Assembly (NCBI GenBank): GCA_902702965.1
Contig: CACRXP010000035.1
Coordinates: forward strand, 1,884,056 to 1,948,055
DNA: 64,000 nt
Origin: Spirometra erinaceieuropaei
Lineage: Eukaryota; Platyhelminthes; Cestoda; Diphyllobothriidea; Diphyllobothriidae
Direction: 5' to 3'
Each line of letters begins with the position of its first letter. The first letter of the stretch is position 1. Of the stretch, positions 34,945 through 48,000 are shown in pieces. The translations under genes were made by a program, and so were the position numbers. The notes beneath the pieces were generated by a model. That model was not told the origin of the DNA and ran no database searches. It saw only the letters and a list, made by a program, of their open reading frames with translations.

Positions 34945-36054
34945 GTAAGGTGGCCATTCTCGATCTCATCGTGCTGTTCATTCTTCTAGGTTAACCAGTT
35001 GCGCGAGCGCCTGGAGAATTTCATTCAGAACTGTGACGATTCCCTGTTGCTAACTCCCTGCTCCATTGAAATCGTGACCCTAGGGAAATTCGAGCCGACG
35101 GACTTTGTGAGTTGACGTGCCGATTTCTTGGAACGGTCTAGGAACACGATTTTATGTTGATGGACCTCAATCGCCTGACCTAGACTGTTGACTGTGCATG
35201 TATATGTTTAGGTGTGCCGATATGGCTTTTACTCGAGCGTATGTGAACATGCTGAGTGATGAAGATACTGAATAGGCCATAAGTAGTTCTGAAGTAGCAT
35301 CCGCCGTCATTCTTTAGCCAGCTTTCAGGTATCTGATTATTTAGTCACTTTTCACCTCAGAAGGTAGTGCAGATCGCGAAACCTACCATGGCGCGACACA
35401 ATTAGTTTGTTCTGCAAGGTCAACGAGATCAGAAAGCACCCACAAGTGTATGTGCATAAGTGGAAGTCATTCAGTGAAGAACTTGGTGTTGAGTCCCCCG
35501 GAAATTTATGGAATCCGTATGTCGGAAATCACACAAGAAACGCTAGATAACCCACCGTGAGATCAAACCCTCGAAGTTGCGTCGTGCATCGTTAGAAACA
35601 TCGGCTTAAATGTTTCTGAGCATTTGACTATGAAGTATAGTGGGAGTACGAAAGAAACATTTTCATGTTGATATATATAAATATATATGAGATGGTACCG
35701 ACAAAGACAAGGGAGATCGGAATGGCCATTTCTGGCTTATTAGCCGTCATCAGCCAGTCATACCCAACCCCAAGTGTGGATCACTTGAGATTCGAACCCG
35801 GGATCTTTGGTCATGGAGTTTGACGCTCTACCATTGAGCCACGGGCCCGTTGCCCTGTCGGTTGTGATCGGGAATATTAATTATGACAGTGGGCGCTCGC
35901 CGATCAGGTTACGGAACATGCTCGTTCCGTTGTGCCTTGGGGCTCAAACTAGAACCCTCGCAGGCAGTCGCACAGCGAATAGTAGTAGACATAGATGAGA
36001 TGATACCGACAAAGACAAGGGAGACCGGAATGGCCATTTCTGGCTTATTAGCCG

Positions 36055-36093
<39 letters not shown>

Positions 36094-39000
36094 CAGAATG
36101 CTATTGCCGACAAAGACAAGGGAGACTGGAATGGCCATTTCTGGCTTATTAGCCGTCGTCAGCCAGCCATACCCAAGCCCGAAGTGTGGAACACCCGAGC
36201 CTCGAACTCGCGACCTGTTGGTTTAGAAGTCAACGCCTCTACTCACCGGGCCACGAGCCCGTTGCCTTGTCGGTTTTCGATCGGGAATATACAATGTTAG
36301 GGGGCGCTCACCGATCGTTCATACGGAACTCACTCGTTCCGTTGTGCCTTATGGGCTCTCTCTCGAGCCCAACCAGCAGCCGCACAGCGGCGCATGATAT
36401 ATAGGCAGAATGCTATTGCCGACAAGGCAACGGGCTCGTGGCCCGGTGAGTAGAGGCGTTGACTTCTAAACCAACAGGTCGCGAGTTCGAGGCTCGGGTG
36501 TTCCACACTTCGGGCTTGGGTATGGCTGGCTGACGACGGCTAATAAGCCAGAAATGGCCATTCCAGTCTCCCTTGTCTTTGTCGGCAATAGCATTCTGCC
36601 TATATATCATGCGCCGCTGTGCGGCTGCTGGTTGGGCTCGAGAGAGAGCCCATAAGGCACAACGGAACGAATGAGTTCCATAAGAACGATCGGTGGGCGT
36701 CCCCTACCATTACATTTATATGTAAGCATAAGAATATTGCCGACAAAGAGAAGGAGGACTGGAATGGTCATCATCGGCTCTTTAGACGTCATCAGCCAGC
36801 CATACCCAACCCCTGAAATTCGAGCCCGCGTTCTGTTGGTTAGAGGTCCAGCGCCCTAAGCACTGAGCAACGGGCTCGTTTTATCGATTGCGATCGGGTA
36901 TTAACCATGGTAGAGAGTGCTCACTGACCGCGCTACGGTCCTTCTCGTCACGTTGTCCATTGGAGTTCAATATGGAGACCCCTTTCCAGTCACGTAGCGG
37001 CAACCAATGTGCGAGGTATGAGATTACTGACATCGGCAAGGGAGACAGGGGTGGCCATTTCTGGTCTATTAGCCGCGATCGGTTAGCAATACCCATTACC
37101 AGGTCTGGATGATATAAAATTTTCACTTTACTGACGACTTACTACAGGTTCGTACAATTGAACCACACTCATTTGTTTAATTTTTTTGCGGTTTTCTTAC
37201 AGGGATTTAGTTTTATCACAACTGAGACTGGAGTCCACGTCATTCGTTCAGTAAGACCGGACGTAAGTATTCTGTCGCATTAATTGTTACCGGTCATATG
37301 TTTTGAGGCCTGCGAGTATTTGCGACAAAATTCAGTCCACACGTTTTCTTATGGTCCTTTTCCTCACCAGCTAGGCCAAGCTCAGTCACAAGACTAAGTT
37401 TACGACTGTTTACGACTACGGAAATTTCATTTTGTGAGGAATGATTGTGATATTGGCTCTTGTTAAAATCTCGATCATGACTGATTAGATCGGCCCGCCG
37501 CCGTAAGTTATGTAATGTCCAATAGAAGCGAACAGGCGAGTTCAAGGAAGCAGTTCAGAAGAAGATGAGATCGCTGAAACAAGACATTTCGGATTTTCAC
37601 TCGAACCCATCACCAGAGACAGTTGATGAACCCTCACACCAAGTCCACGCAATACAGAGACGACTGGATCCGCGATATGCTCAAGGTCCGCATTCACCAT
37701 ATCTGTCTATGCCTAATCTGAGTGATCTGGTCGGTTTCAACAGTCAGAATTGAGTTTGAATGAGATCATGTTTCGGCCAACTTTTCCCTCAGGCTATGCA
37801 AATTGGTTACTGCGGAGGACATCGTTGACTGACCTTATGATGGTTTGTCGTCGACGGTCGAACGTATGTAGACGGCTAGTGTCTTCTAGGTACCGGAGTT
37901 CTGTCTAGTCTGCACAAAAGCCTTGTCTTGACGGAAATCCCTCGTGCTTCAAGCGCGGTCATCTGTCTGATTCTGCGCAAAGTTCAAAAGTCTCAAGGGA
38001 GTTTAGCGCATATCGAGCTTTCAGTTTCATTGTCATTTTGTCGTTTTGGTAGAAAATTCGGCCCGGTGTACCAGACACTGTCCTCCACCATAACGCCCTC
38101 CGTAATCGGACAAATATATGAGATCTAAACTGAAAGAGAATGTCTTAGTTTCGGTGGGGGTGACTTTTAACCCCCTCCCCATTTTCCGGTCGCCTTGCCA
38201 TCTGCCTGTGTGCATGGACTTGCTAATTTTTATTTTCGCCAACTGCCGCAGATGTGGGTTTAACCGTCGAGTCCGCGGCATCACCAGCTTTTGCGAGGCA
38301 TGTCCTGCGATTGTGCGCCAGACCCTATGCAACTGTTGTCTAGTTGTCGTAGAATTGAAGATCCTTGAGTCCGCCATCCCCTTTCAGTTGTCCACTAGGG
38401 CTACGGCATCACACTGGGCGTTGATCAGAAAAGATGGTCTTGTGGATAAGCCGCCCATCACTTCGGGCTGACGATGGTGGGATTAGACCGCTCGAGACGG
38501 CGACTCTTCATTAAGTCACCTATAGTGATGCTGTTGATCTACAGGGAGGTTTTTTGTTCCGGGCTTGATCTGTACACCGAAGCTGCACCCTCTATCAAAC
38601 ACCTTCCCGCAGCTAGCAGTATGTATTGGCCAAGTTTTGCGACCATGGAGCAGGATGACTTTGATCGTATCCGAATTCACTCACATCTCGGTCCCACTTT
38701 GTGGCGAGACCACATATGTAAATGGCAGAACTGTGTCCTACATAAGTCCTGAGGAGGAGGAGGAGGAGGCAGCGCATCTTCAACTGTGACGCATCAACCG
38801 AAGCTGTTTCTTCGACGAAGGTAAAGCCTTTCATGACGCCTATGTCATCAGTGGGACAGGGGGTAGACCTGCCAAGAGGCAGACGTACAGTAGGTGGGCT
38901 AACTCATGTAATGTCAACCGAAATTCCGAAATGCGTCTTCGTTTCGAAAAGATTAATTAAGTAGGGTTGTATAACTAATCAGCCTGCAGTGTAATTCTAT

Positions 39001-42000
39001 AACGACTCAGTTACCTCAGGATGCCGGCTTTCGAACGAACTTCCTTCCGGCTGCATACAAAAACTACACGCTCTTAAAAATGACTACTAAGTAGCATGAA
39101 TTTTTCTCCTTGATTTCCGATGTCCCTAAAAGTTCAATTATATTTCATGGAAAACATGCCTAAAATATTCATTCTTTTTCTCATTCGGTAGATAATTACG
39201 TCTTCTCCCAATTTTATACTCGAAAGAAGGGTAGAATTTGGTTTTCAAAAACTTTTCCAATTACCGAATAATTTTGAACCCGCTCTATCGTTACACCTGA
39301 ATTCAGGGTTTCCAAACTACAAGCCGTATATTTTCCGCGTACGGAAAACCACACATTTCTCTACGATAATAAAGGGGGACCATATAGGGTTCGTAAAATT
39401 AAGCAGTGGATTAGAACCACATTGCTAAATGCAGAGACATGACGTTTTATGAACGGCCATTTCACGGTATTTAAAAGTCTCACAATTAGAAACCTTTTTA
39501 AAAATCGAATTATGTCCCTCCTTCGAGTATAAAATTGGAAGAAGGCGCAATTATCTACCGAATGAGCAAAAGAAGGAATACTTTTATGCACGTTTTACAT
39601 GAAATATAATTGGACTTTTAGGGGCATCGAAAATGAATGAGAAAACTCATGCTGCATAAGTAGTCATTTTTCACAGAATGTAGTTTTTGTATGCAGCCGG
39701 AAGGAAGTTCGTTCGAAAGTCGGCATCCTGAGGTAATTGAAATATTATAGAATTATATTGCAAGCTGACTAGTTTTACAACCCTACGTCATTGATCTTTT
39801 CGAAACGAAAACGCATTTCGGAATTTCGGTTGACATTTCATGAGCTAGCCTACCTACTGTAGTTGCACACATGGTCTGTCAACCGGATGCATTTAGTTTC
39901 TGCTGTTCCCGGGTGTTTCACAAGGACGCTTCACAAAAAGTCGGTGGCGCCCGCTGATTTATCCTGGTTGAAAGACGGAATGTGGACATTGCGTGTTACC
40001 CAGAGTCTGCAGAGGTGGGCGCATTGTGATGGAGAATCTGTAGCCAGGAAGTATTATCATTAAGGATGAGAGAGAGAGACCAGAAAGGTCGTCAATGACA
40101 TATTTTTCATTATCAGCCAGCTATACTCTCAACTGCAGGTCGAGAAGTCTCCTGAAATTTCGACTGCAGCTCTTTCTCCCTGGCTCACTCATGACGCCAC
40201 GAGCTCATGTTTTGTTGGCTGTAACGGGGAATACTCAACTCACTTTGGAGCAGCGCTTGCTCAACCATCTGTCCACATTGCAAGGCAACATACGGAGGCT
40301 GCGTTTCCCTTTGGAGTCCCGGTCTAGTGCTGACATGGGCAGACTTATAACAACGAACCCGTGTTTGCTCTGCGGTTTGGTTGTAGCCGACTAACGACGA
40401 CAATTAATACAAAGGTGGCCATTCCACTCTCCCCTGTCTTTGGCGATAAGGCTTCTCGATGGTTTCATGAGTTTAGAGCCACTGATGAACCGCTGATAAA
40501 ATCTCGCCAACGTGCCGAGACTGAGAACGACCCGCAATCACCCCCCTTTTTTGAACATTCTTCAGCCAGGACCACCATATTCTGTCAACAGGTTCTGGTA
40601 GGTAAGATATCTGTTACCTTTTTTACTGGAATTCGAATGCAAATGGCGTACATATTGACGTAACCGAGCACAGGGATTGCGAATATATTCAATTGATTGT
40701 TTACTAACATTTTATAAGTAGTCTTTTATGCGGCGTTGGTCCACAGCTCTCATTGTCGTGACAGCTTGCCTCCCTGATCGGTGCACCAGGTCTAACAGAC
40801 AGCTTTCACCGACATGCCTTTTAATCCAGTCGCCTCCAAACAGTTTGTAGATCTAACCCCATGTGAAATCGACTCATCTCGTTCCACCATTCTTACCCGG
40901 GGTGTGTGTGTGTGTAACAGGCAGTAACTGCTAGAATCGCATTTTCTTGACGGATTGCAAAATTAACACGCCCACTCATTTTCACGTATTTGTCCACCTA
41001 AGTTGCGACCGTTGGAGCGAGTGAACACTGGAGCTCTTGCAAGCGACAGCAGGGCATGCAACTACTCACTTATGGCACTTGCCTAACCATTGGCTTCATT
41101 TTGCAGTTATTTGTTCCCATTTTATTTTTGATGTTGGAAACGTTCTGTGACACTCCTTTTGCATCTAGTTGATCACCTTCGGCTCCGGTAGGCTGAACAA
41201 GGATGACGAAATTGTCGAAGTGAATGGTCAGGTTGTTGTAAGTTGAAGCCATAGCTTCCCGTTTACTTTTGACTCCTTTATGTGTCGTATGCCTAGATCT
41301 TTGAAGATTAGAGTTAGAGCTAGGGTTCGGTTAGAGATAGGGTTTATGATTGGGGATAGGGTTCGGACGCGACAATTGATTGCTTTCCTGGCTCCTATTC
41401 CCGTGCCTTTCAGTCTTTATTCTCATCGGGTCTCTTCCGAACTAACCTACGTGCGTAGTTCTTTGGAGGACTATTTTAAGTGAGTGGGGACTGCTACGTT
41501 TTTTGTAACTGGTATAGGGAATGCGTCTGAGTAGGGGCGATTGCCTTAGGATAAGAAATAAACTTCGGAAAAAATGACTGGCCATAGCCCTTAAAGTCTA
41601 TAGACTTGCTCATATTATTCAAGTAACGATTTTGGTTACACTGAAATATAACCTCCACCTCCTCCCTCACTCTTAAAATTGCTGCTTACGTGGTCAATGT
41701 CTACTCGCGTTATGTAGACGTCTGCATCGTGTTATCTACCTCAGAAATTATACTTTCGACAGTAGGTCCATCGTATTTACAGTGCGTGACCGATCTCATG
41801 AAATGTTGACCAAAATTCTGGAATGCGTTTCTGATCAGGAAGGATTACTTAGGTGGGGTTCTTATACTGATTATCATGCAGCATAACCCTATAACATTTC
41901 GGACTCGCCAGGATGACGGCTTTTGAATGCATTTCTTTTTGACTTCCTGCAGAAATCGCACTCGGTAAAAAATGACTGCTTATGTGGCATGCATTTTTCC

Positions 42001-45000
42001 TATTGATTTTCGATGGTCTTATAAATTCAAAAATATTTTACAGAGAGCATACACAAAAATATGCATTCTTTTGCTCATTTGGTAGGAAATCACATTGTCT
42101 TTATATTTTATGCCCGAAGAAAGTGTATATTTTGGTTTTAAAAAAGTTTCCCAATTCCCGAATAATTTTCAGCCTGATCTGCCATTGCATCAGTGGTTAG
42201 CAATTTCAGTCTACAAGGTGCATGCTTTCCGCGTAAGGAAAATCATATATTCCTTTTTGCCTTTAAGAAGATACCACACAGATTTCATGAAATTTCGCAA
42301 TGGATTCGGACTGTGTTGTACATTTCATGAGGAGCATTAGTAAACGGACATGTGTGGTCCTGCATGCACGGACATCGCACGGTCTTAAAATCCCATAATT
42401 AGAAACTTTTTTAAAACCAAAATATACACTTTATTCCGGCATAAAATATGAACACAATGTGATTTCCTTCCAAATGAGCAAAAGAAAGCATATTTTTGTG
42501 CTTGTCTTCTGTAAAATATATTTAAATTTATAAGACCATCGACAATCAATGTGAACAATGCATGCTACTTAAGTAGTCATTTTTCACCGAGTATAGTTTC
42601 TGCTGGAGGTTAAAAAGAAGTGCATTCAAAAGCCGACATCGTGGCGAGTCCGAAATGTTATAGGGTTATGCTGCATGATAATCAATATAAGAACCCCACC
42701 TAAGTAATCCTTCCTAATCAGAAACGCATTCCAGAATTTTGGTCAACATTTCATGAGATCGGTCACGCACTGTATTTCCCTGGACTCCAACAAGCGTTGG
42801 TTAGCTACTTCAAGGATGATGCATTTGGAAGTATGCCCGCGTTACTTACATATTTACTCGATAACAGCCTGCTCCATAATGCCTCAGAAAAAGAAAACTT
42901 TGATTATAATAATGTGTGGTTATGCGGAAAAGGTTCGATACTTGAAGGGTTTACAGTTCAGTAGGGAATGCAAAGTTTAGAAATGTGCGCGTCAGCACGG
43001 GTGACATTATTGCTGGCATCGTTCTCACAGGAATTGTGAACAGCATTCAACGATGACGTTGTAATGGTACTAGGTGCTGCCGCATTTAGGGGGCACAGTG
43101 CGGTCCGAAGGGGGAGGGATTATATTTCACTCTGGCCGCGATTTTCACCAAATAGGGCTGGTAGAGGTACCGCAATGCTTTCGGTCAAGAGAGGACTCAA
43201 CTTCCGATTACCTTCCTAGCTTGTCCTCAGTGTTACGGTCCTAACTTACTGCAATTTCTACTTAAAGACACACTTAAAGACCACAGTCAACAAGGTGTGA
43301 GTTTCATTAAGACGGGCCTGCTAAAAGAGTAGCTTTTGGCATATTTGCCTCTATCAACTAGTAGACGCATCGAACTCATCATCTACGCTCCCCAGGTTTG
43401 AACCAAGTCGGCCAATCATCAAGCAACGCTCTTACCCCTGATCTACGGGCGCGCGTCATGGCATTCTGGCGTGTAGCTGTGGGCTTTCACGTGTACTGTA
43501 TACACCCTTTGTACAACAGCGCGTACACGTGCTGCTTGCTTATGCGATCTAACTGTACGAAAAATGGTTCGCAAGACGTCGGTACCGCCTGACCTAAAAG
43601 CACCCAACTCCTCCGGAAGTTAGACAGGAAAGGTGGAGGGATAGGGAGCCGCTTTGGTCGCTATTCTGCGTGCAGGATGCATGCCTTTGTGATACCCGAT
43701 TTCGTGTCCACCTGCGCGACTTGAGTGACCCACTCACAACTTTAGTGTACATTTTCTTCAAGCTCTTATGGGAACATGAGGCGGTTGAGGAAGCCATTCT
43801 CCAGACTCCCCGACGTCTCACTCTACGCATCCGTAAGCGACCCTCCCATTGTACGGACTTTATTGGCAGCGGTCGTCGCACTCGTGGCCTCTCAAATCAA
43901 CAGCATAATCACCGTTACCAACAGCAACACGGACAACAGCAGAATTCACATCAGGAGCGACAACAGCACCGGCTTCGACCGCTGGCAAGGTCACCGCCGA
44001 GTGCAGGGACTCACCAACAGGCCAGGCGTTCCCACTTGCTGCTGGGCCGCGTGCCCAAGCGTCGTGCTCAGCCTACGACCGAGCCCAATACCTTGGACGG
44101 CGAATCCCAACCCACCACCGCAGACGCCAAAGGCGATACGCCCCCATCGTCGTTGCCCTCCACGATGTGCAACAACGGCGGAACTGGCAGTCAAGTGCAC
44201 TGCCGACCTCGAGGCGAACGCTTCTTTCAGTCACTTCATTCACCATCCGCAATTGCTGAGGCAAACGAGGACCAATTGCCCAACGAAACCGATTCCAGGT
44301 ACTCAGACGGTTGAGTCGGCGCACGAGTTTTGTATGGATTTTGGTGGATTTCATTCGTCTGTTACTATTTTCACTGGAATTCAAATGTAAATGGTATATA
44401 TGTATTGACGTAAACGAGCATACAAATTTTGAATATGTTAAATTGATTGTTTACTAACACTTTATAAGTAGCCTTTTATGAGGCGTTGGTTCACATCTTG
44501 CCGTGACAGTTTGCCTCCCTGTCGATAAACCATAAGTGACTGAGATATAGGCCTCTTTCCCACCATATAGTGCGCGTTTCCCCATTCACGTGTAACAAAT
44601 TGCATTAGGGAACCTTCGGAACAACCAGTCACCGGCGAAACTTCCAACTCAACTCCCAGAACTACAAGCGGAGACCTCAGTAGCTGGTGGAGTGCTTTCG
44701 AATCCACAGCCAATGTACATACATCTCTACTCCTACCGGATCAGCCATCACCTTGTCAATCGTCAGATCCGGATGGTAAGTATATCCACCTCAGTAACTT
44801 TTGTTTAACTTTCAAAAAGTATTTGTGCTCCGTCCATGTTTTAGAGCAAATGAGAACGGTTATTGCACTAACCGAGGAGTTTACATATCAAACAGACGTT
44901 ATCAGTTACCCTATCAAAACACTGTTCCAGTACAGCAGTTTTCCTCGCGATGTTCCGACTTCTAACGTTCGACTTCGCTATCATAAAACTGTTCTTTAAC

Positions 45001-48000
45001 TGGGAACCGGATTTTAGAAGCCTAGTACAAGTCAACTTCACTTCACCGACACTAAACACACTACCGACCCTAACGTATCCGTCCCGTCCACCATCTTCGG
45101 GAATCTTCTTCAAACCGTTTGCGCGAAAGCCAAGCGACTAGGAAGACTGAGGGTTACAGTCGCCCGATGAAGTTGGCATGCCAACGTGCTGGAGTCGATT
45201 TATGTTTTAGTGCCGCATCCACTCGCCTACTTAGCCTAGCTTGAACACCCTAATCTGCCATCTAATCCGTTGCCTCAGAGGTGTGCTGGCTGCAGGTGAC
45301 TTTCCAGACAGCAGCATCGTTTTCCCCCTTTACCGTTAAGTTCTTCTGCAAAAATTAAGTCAGGTCCTACCGCAATGCGGCTGAACACACTTTTGCGTAT
45401 TTTCATTTATATGCATTCCTTATTTTCTTCTACTTTCGTCATCCTTTTCCTCTTTGTTTCAAAGAATGCCAGGTATTCAAGCAGTTTGAATTTGCACACA
45501 AAATCGGTGTCAACGAGGCTTCATCATTCTCGTGGTATAGACATTCGCCGTTACCACCACCACCACCACCACCACCACCACCACCACCACCACCACCACC
45601 ACCACCACCACCGGCACCACCACCACCGGCACCACCACCACCGGCACCACCGGTACCACCACCACCACCACCACCACGACCAGTTTGGTAAATAACCGGC
45701 GTTTAATTATCTCAAGTTCCTTTCAGCAAGCAAGATCGTATCATGTTTTGTTGAATTCATCATTTTCAAGTACAAAACATGTATTTTATCCTTGCTTTCT
45801 CAGCTTCAGTTTCGTCTCAACAATCGACGGACAAGAGGAAGACTCGTCGTCGTCCTGCCACGTTGGTGAGTCGGGTAGTCTTAACTGCGTCGGCATTTTC
45901 TGCGTCCTACAAACTTTTGTTTGTCACCTTTGCTTTTGTCGTTACGTTCTAAGCAGTGGTTTGTTCGAGTACATAAACCGAAGTTTCATTCTGAAGAAGA
46001 TCTTCACCTGTCTATAGATTTCAAATTAGCAGTCCGGATCTCTTAACCTTGACATTCTAATCTCAATTTGGCCTGACACATATTCTTCCTCTTGCTTCCA
46101 TGATAAAACTTCGCTCTCTCTTTTTCCCGTTTTTCAGGGTTCCCTTGATGATTTCACTCAACAGGAAGCCTTCAATTGGAAAAATGCAAGTAAGCCACTT
46201 CGAATAACCAGCGACGTCTCCCTCGTTTCCAGCTCTGACCTACTAGACCTCATCTTACCGACTCGCATTAAGTCCAACCCTTCGGTGAAAGATCTTGACT
46301 TGAATTGCCTTTGCCCTCACGACTGGGTCATTTGTTCCGGTCCTGGTGCTTGGCGCCAGCATCTCTGTCAAATATTTCAGTTGACTCTGAAATAGGACTC
46401 CCTGTAGCTCCGTTCTCCCACAATAACTTCCGAAAATTGTTTCAGCAGGTTTTACACCGGAGGGCTAGATGCCGTGCCAGCCTCCAAATCTTTCGTGTTG
46501 GTTGAAATCCTGGTTATTTGTCGTGTGGACCAGGGGGTGTGGTGGAACGCCAAGGTGAGGATCCGTCCGAGCCATCCACCTGCGGCCTCTCTCGTCTCCG
46601 GTCTTCTTGACTCTGTCTTGACACCGGGCTCGGGCGAGGGAGGAGGAGAGAGTGTAGGTAGATGCTACGCAAGTCTACCGGCACTATAAACCCCTGCGTA
46701 AGTCACCATCCCTGTTCCCATTGCTGCTGCAACAGTGGGGCACACGGTGGACATCATCGAAACCGATGGTCGAACTGTCACTGTCAGATGCCCGACTTGT
46801 CCACGAGAATTGCAGCCATGGACAGCTCGTTTCCTCATAACAGTAGAAGGGGGTAATGGTGGCAAGACGGCCGGTTTAATGACAGTTATCGTCAGGCCAA
46901 AATGCCTATCTTCGGGATTTTACTAGTTAGTCGGCATGCCAGATCCAATACAGGACTCCCCCCCAGCTGAAAGCTGTTCTACAATCCGCTGCCTTTGAAT
47001 GTGCCGGCTCACCCATAGCTAGACTGACCGAGGGGCTCATTTTTCTCGATTTTTAGTCTTCTGAAATCTGTACATCTTGCAGACTTCAAAATATCACGAA
47101 ACGCAATAGTTCGCTTGCCGTGATAAAAATTCTTATCCACGGAAACCTGGGGCTCCTGGAAGCACGATCTGCAAGACCGCGTTCTGGATTCGAGTAGTTG
47201 AGTGCTTTGCCAAAAGAAGCGGAGATGCCAGTCTAAGGAAGCAGTCGTGAAGAAGGAGACACGATCGCTGGGACAAGGGATTTACTCGCCCGACGTTTCA
47301 GTTTCCTGCTCGAAGCCATCATCAGAGAGCAACAGATGCGGGTTATTCGTTATGACGGTCGCCTGGTCCGCGAGCTGCACGCTTCACGGTCATCTGGCCC
47401 CCTTGTCTCTCAACAGGTGCAATGACCCTCCTCCTCCTTAGCCTATTCAGAGTAATTAGCCACGCAGGGAGCGCACAGGTGAACCCGGCTCCCAACACTA
47501 GGGTTGGTGGGTCAGATGGTCGAGCAATCATCACACCAAGATCCAACGCACGTGATGAAATTGCAGCAATTAACGACGCGAATGCCGGCCGTAGAACAGT
47601 CATCACACCAAGTGAAACAATCCCCGATGAATGGGTGTATCCGTGAATTTTCATAGGTATGCGGTCGCATTGCTACTGCATCCTATAAATACTGCTGCCC
47701 CTTGTGTATGAACTACCAGTACCTGCTATTGTTTCTGATGATGGGCTCAAGCAGGAATCCGGAACGTCGGGCGAATAAAGCTCGTGCTCCAGCTATCGCG
47801 TCTCCCTCTTCACAGTGGAGTACTTTATCAACATCCATATTTCATGAGAACGCGGTCCACCCTAATCAGGTCAGTTTTGCGGTGATAGGAGGCGGAGGGC
47901 ATCTACGCACGGATTGAGACCTATGTAGTGATGTCCAGTGGTTGAACAACTGCTGTTGTTAACGCTGAACAGAAGTCAGCCACTGTGCGATTATAGGATG

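Larger units (their letters stand above)
35107..37202 (+). other. cnk: CNK intron 4
   Basis: This 2.1-kb intron begins GTGAGT and ends TTTTCTTACAG. Its right half is a dense cluster of SINE family A units. The left half (35107-35684) is unassigned, apart from AT-rich sequence near 35670. Confidence 0.8.
37263..41168 (+). other. cnk: CNK intron 5
   Basis: The largest intron (3.9 kb). It holds foldback copy 2, a (GAG)n run near 38750-38768, a SINE family A fragment near 40375-40450 and the 40607-40775 repeat. The stretches 37263-38745 and 39862-40340 hold nothing I can name. Confidence 0.75.
41238..43762 (+). other. cnk: CNK intron 6
   Basis: It contains degenerate telomere-like sequence near 41305-41370 (TAGGGTT and TTAGAG units), foldback copy 3 and a tRNA-like stretch. 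The remaining parts (41371-41779 and 42775-43385) have nothing I recognise. Confidence 0.75.

Noticed and set aside
43388..43456. A functional tRNA gene on the minus strand
   Set aside because: Box B is good, but no acceptor or anticodon stem can be paired, so it was listed as a tRNA-like SINE head.
43776..44390. 204-codon frame overlapping CNK exon 7 in another frame
   Set aside because: The other frame carries the conserved PDZ end (LRIRKRPSH) in phase with exons 6 and 8; this one is its shadow.
45375..45695. 106-codon frame with a His-rich end
   Set aside because: The His run is the (CCA)n repeat inside CNK intron 8, and the upstream part has no motif or splice support.
46190..46505. Open sequence continuing after CNK exon 10
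   Set aside because: Using it would end CNK before the PH domain. A GTAAGC donor at 46190 joins exon 11 in phase, so this is read-through.
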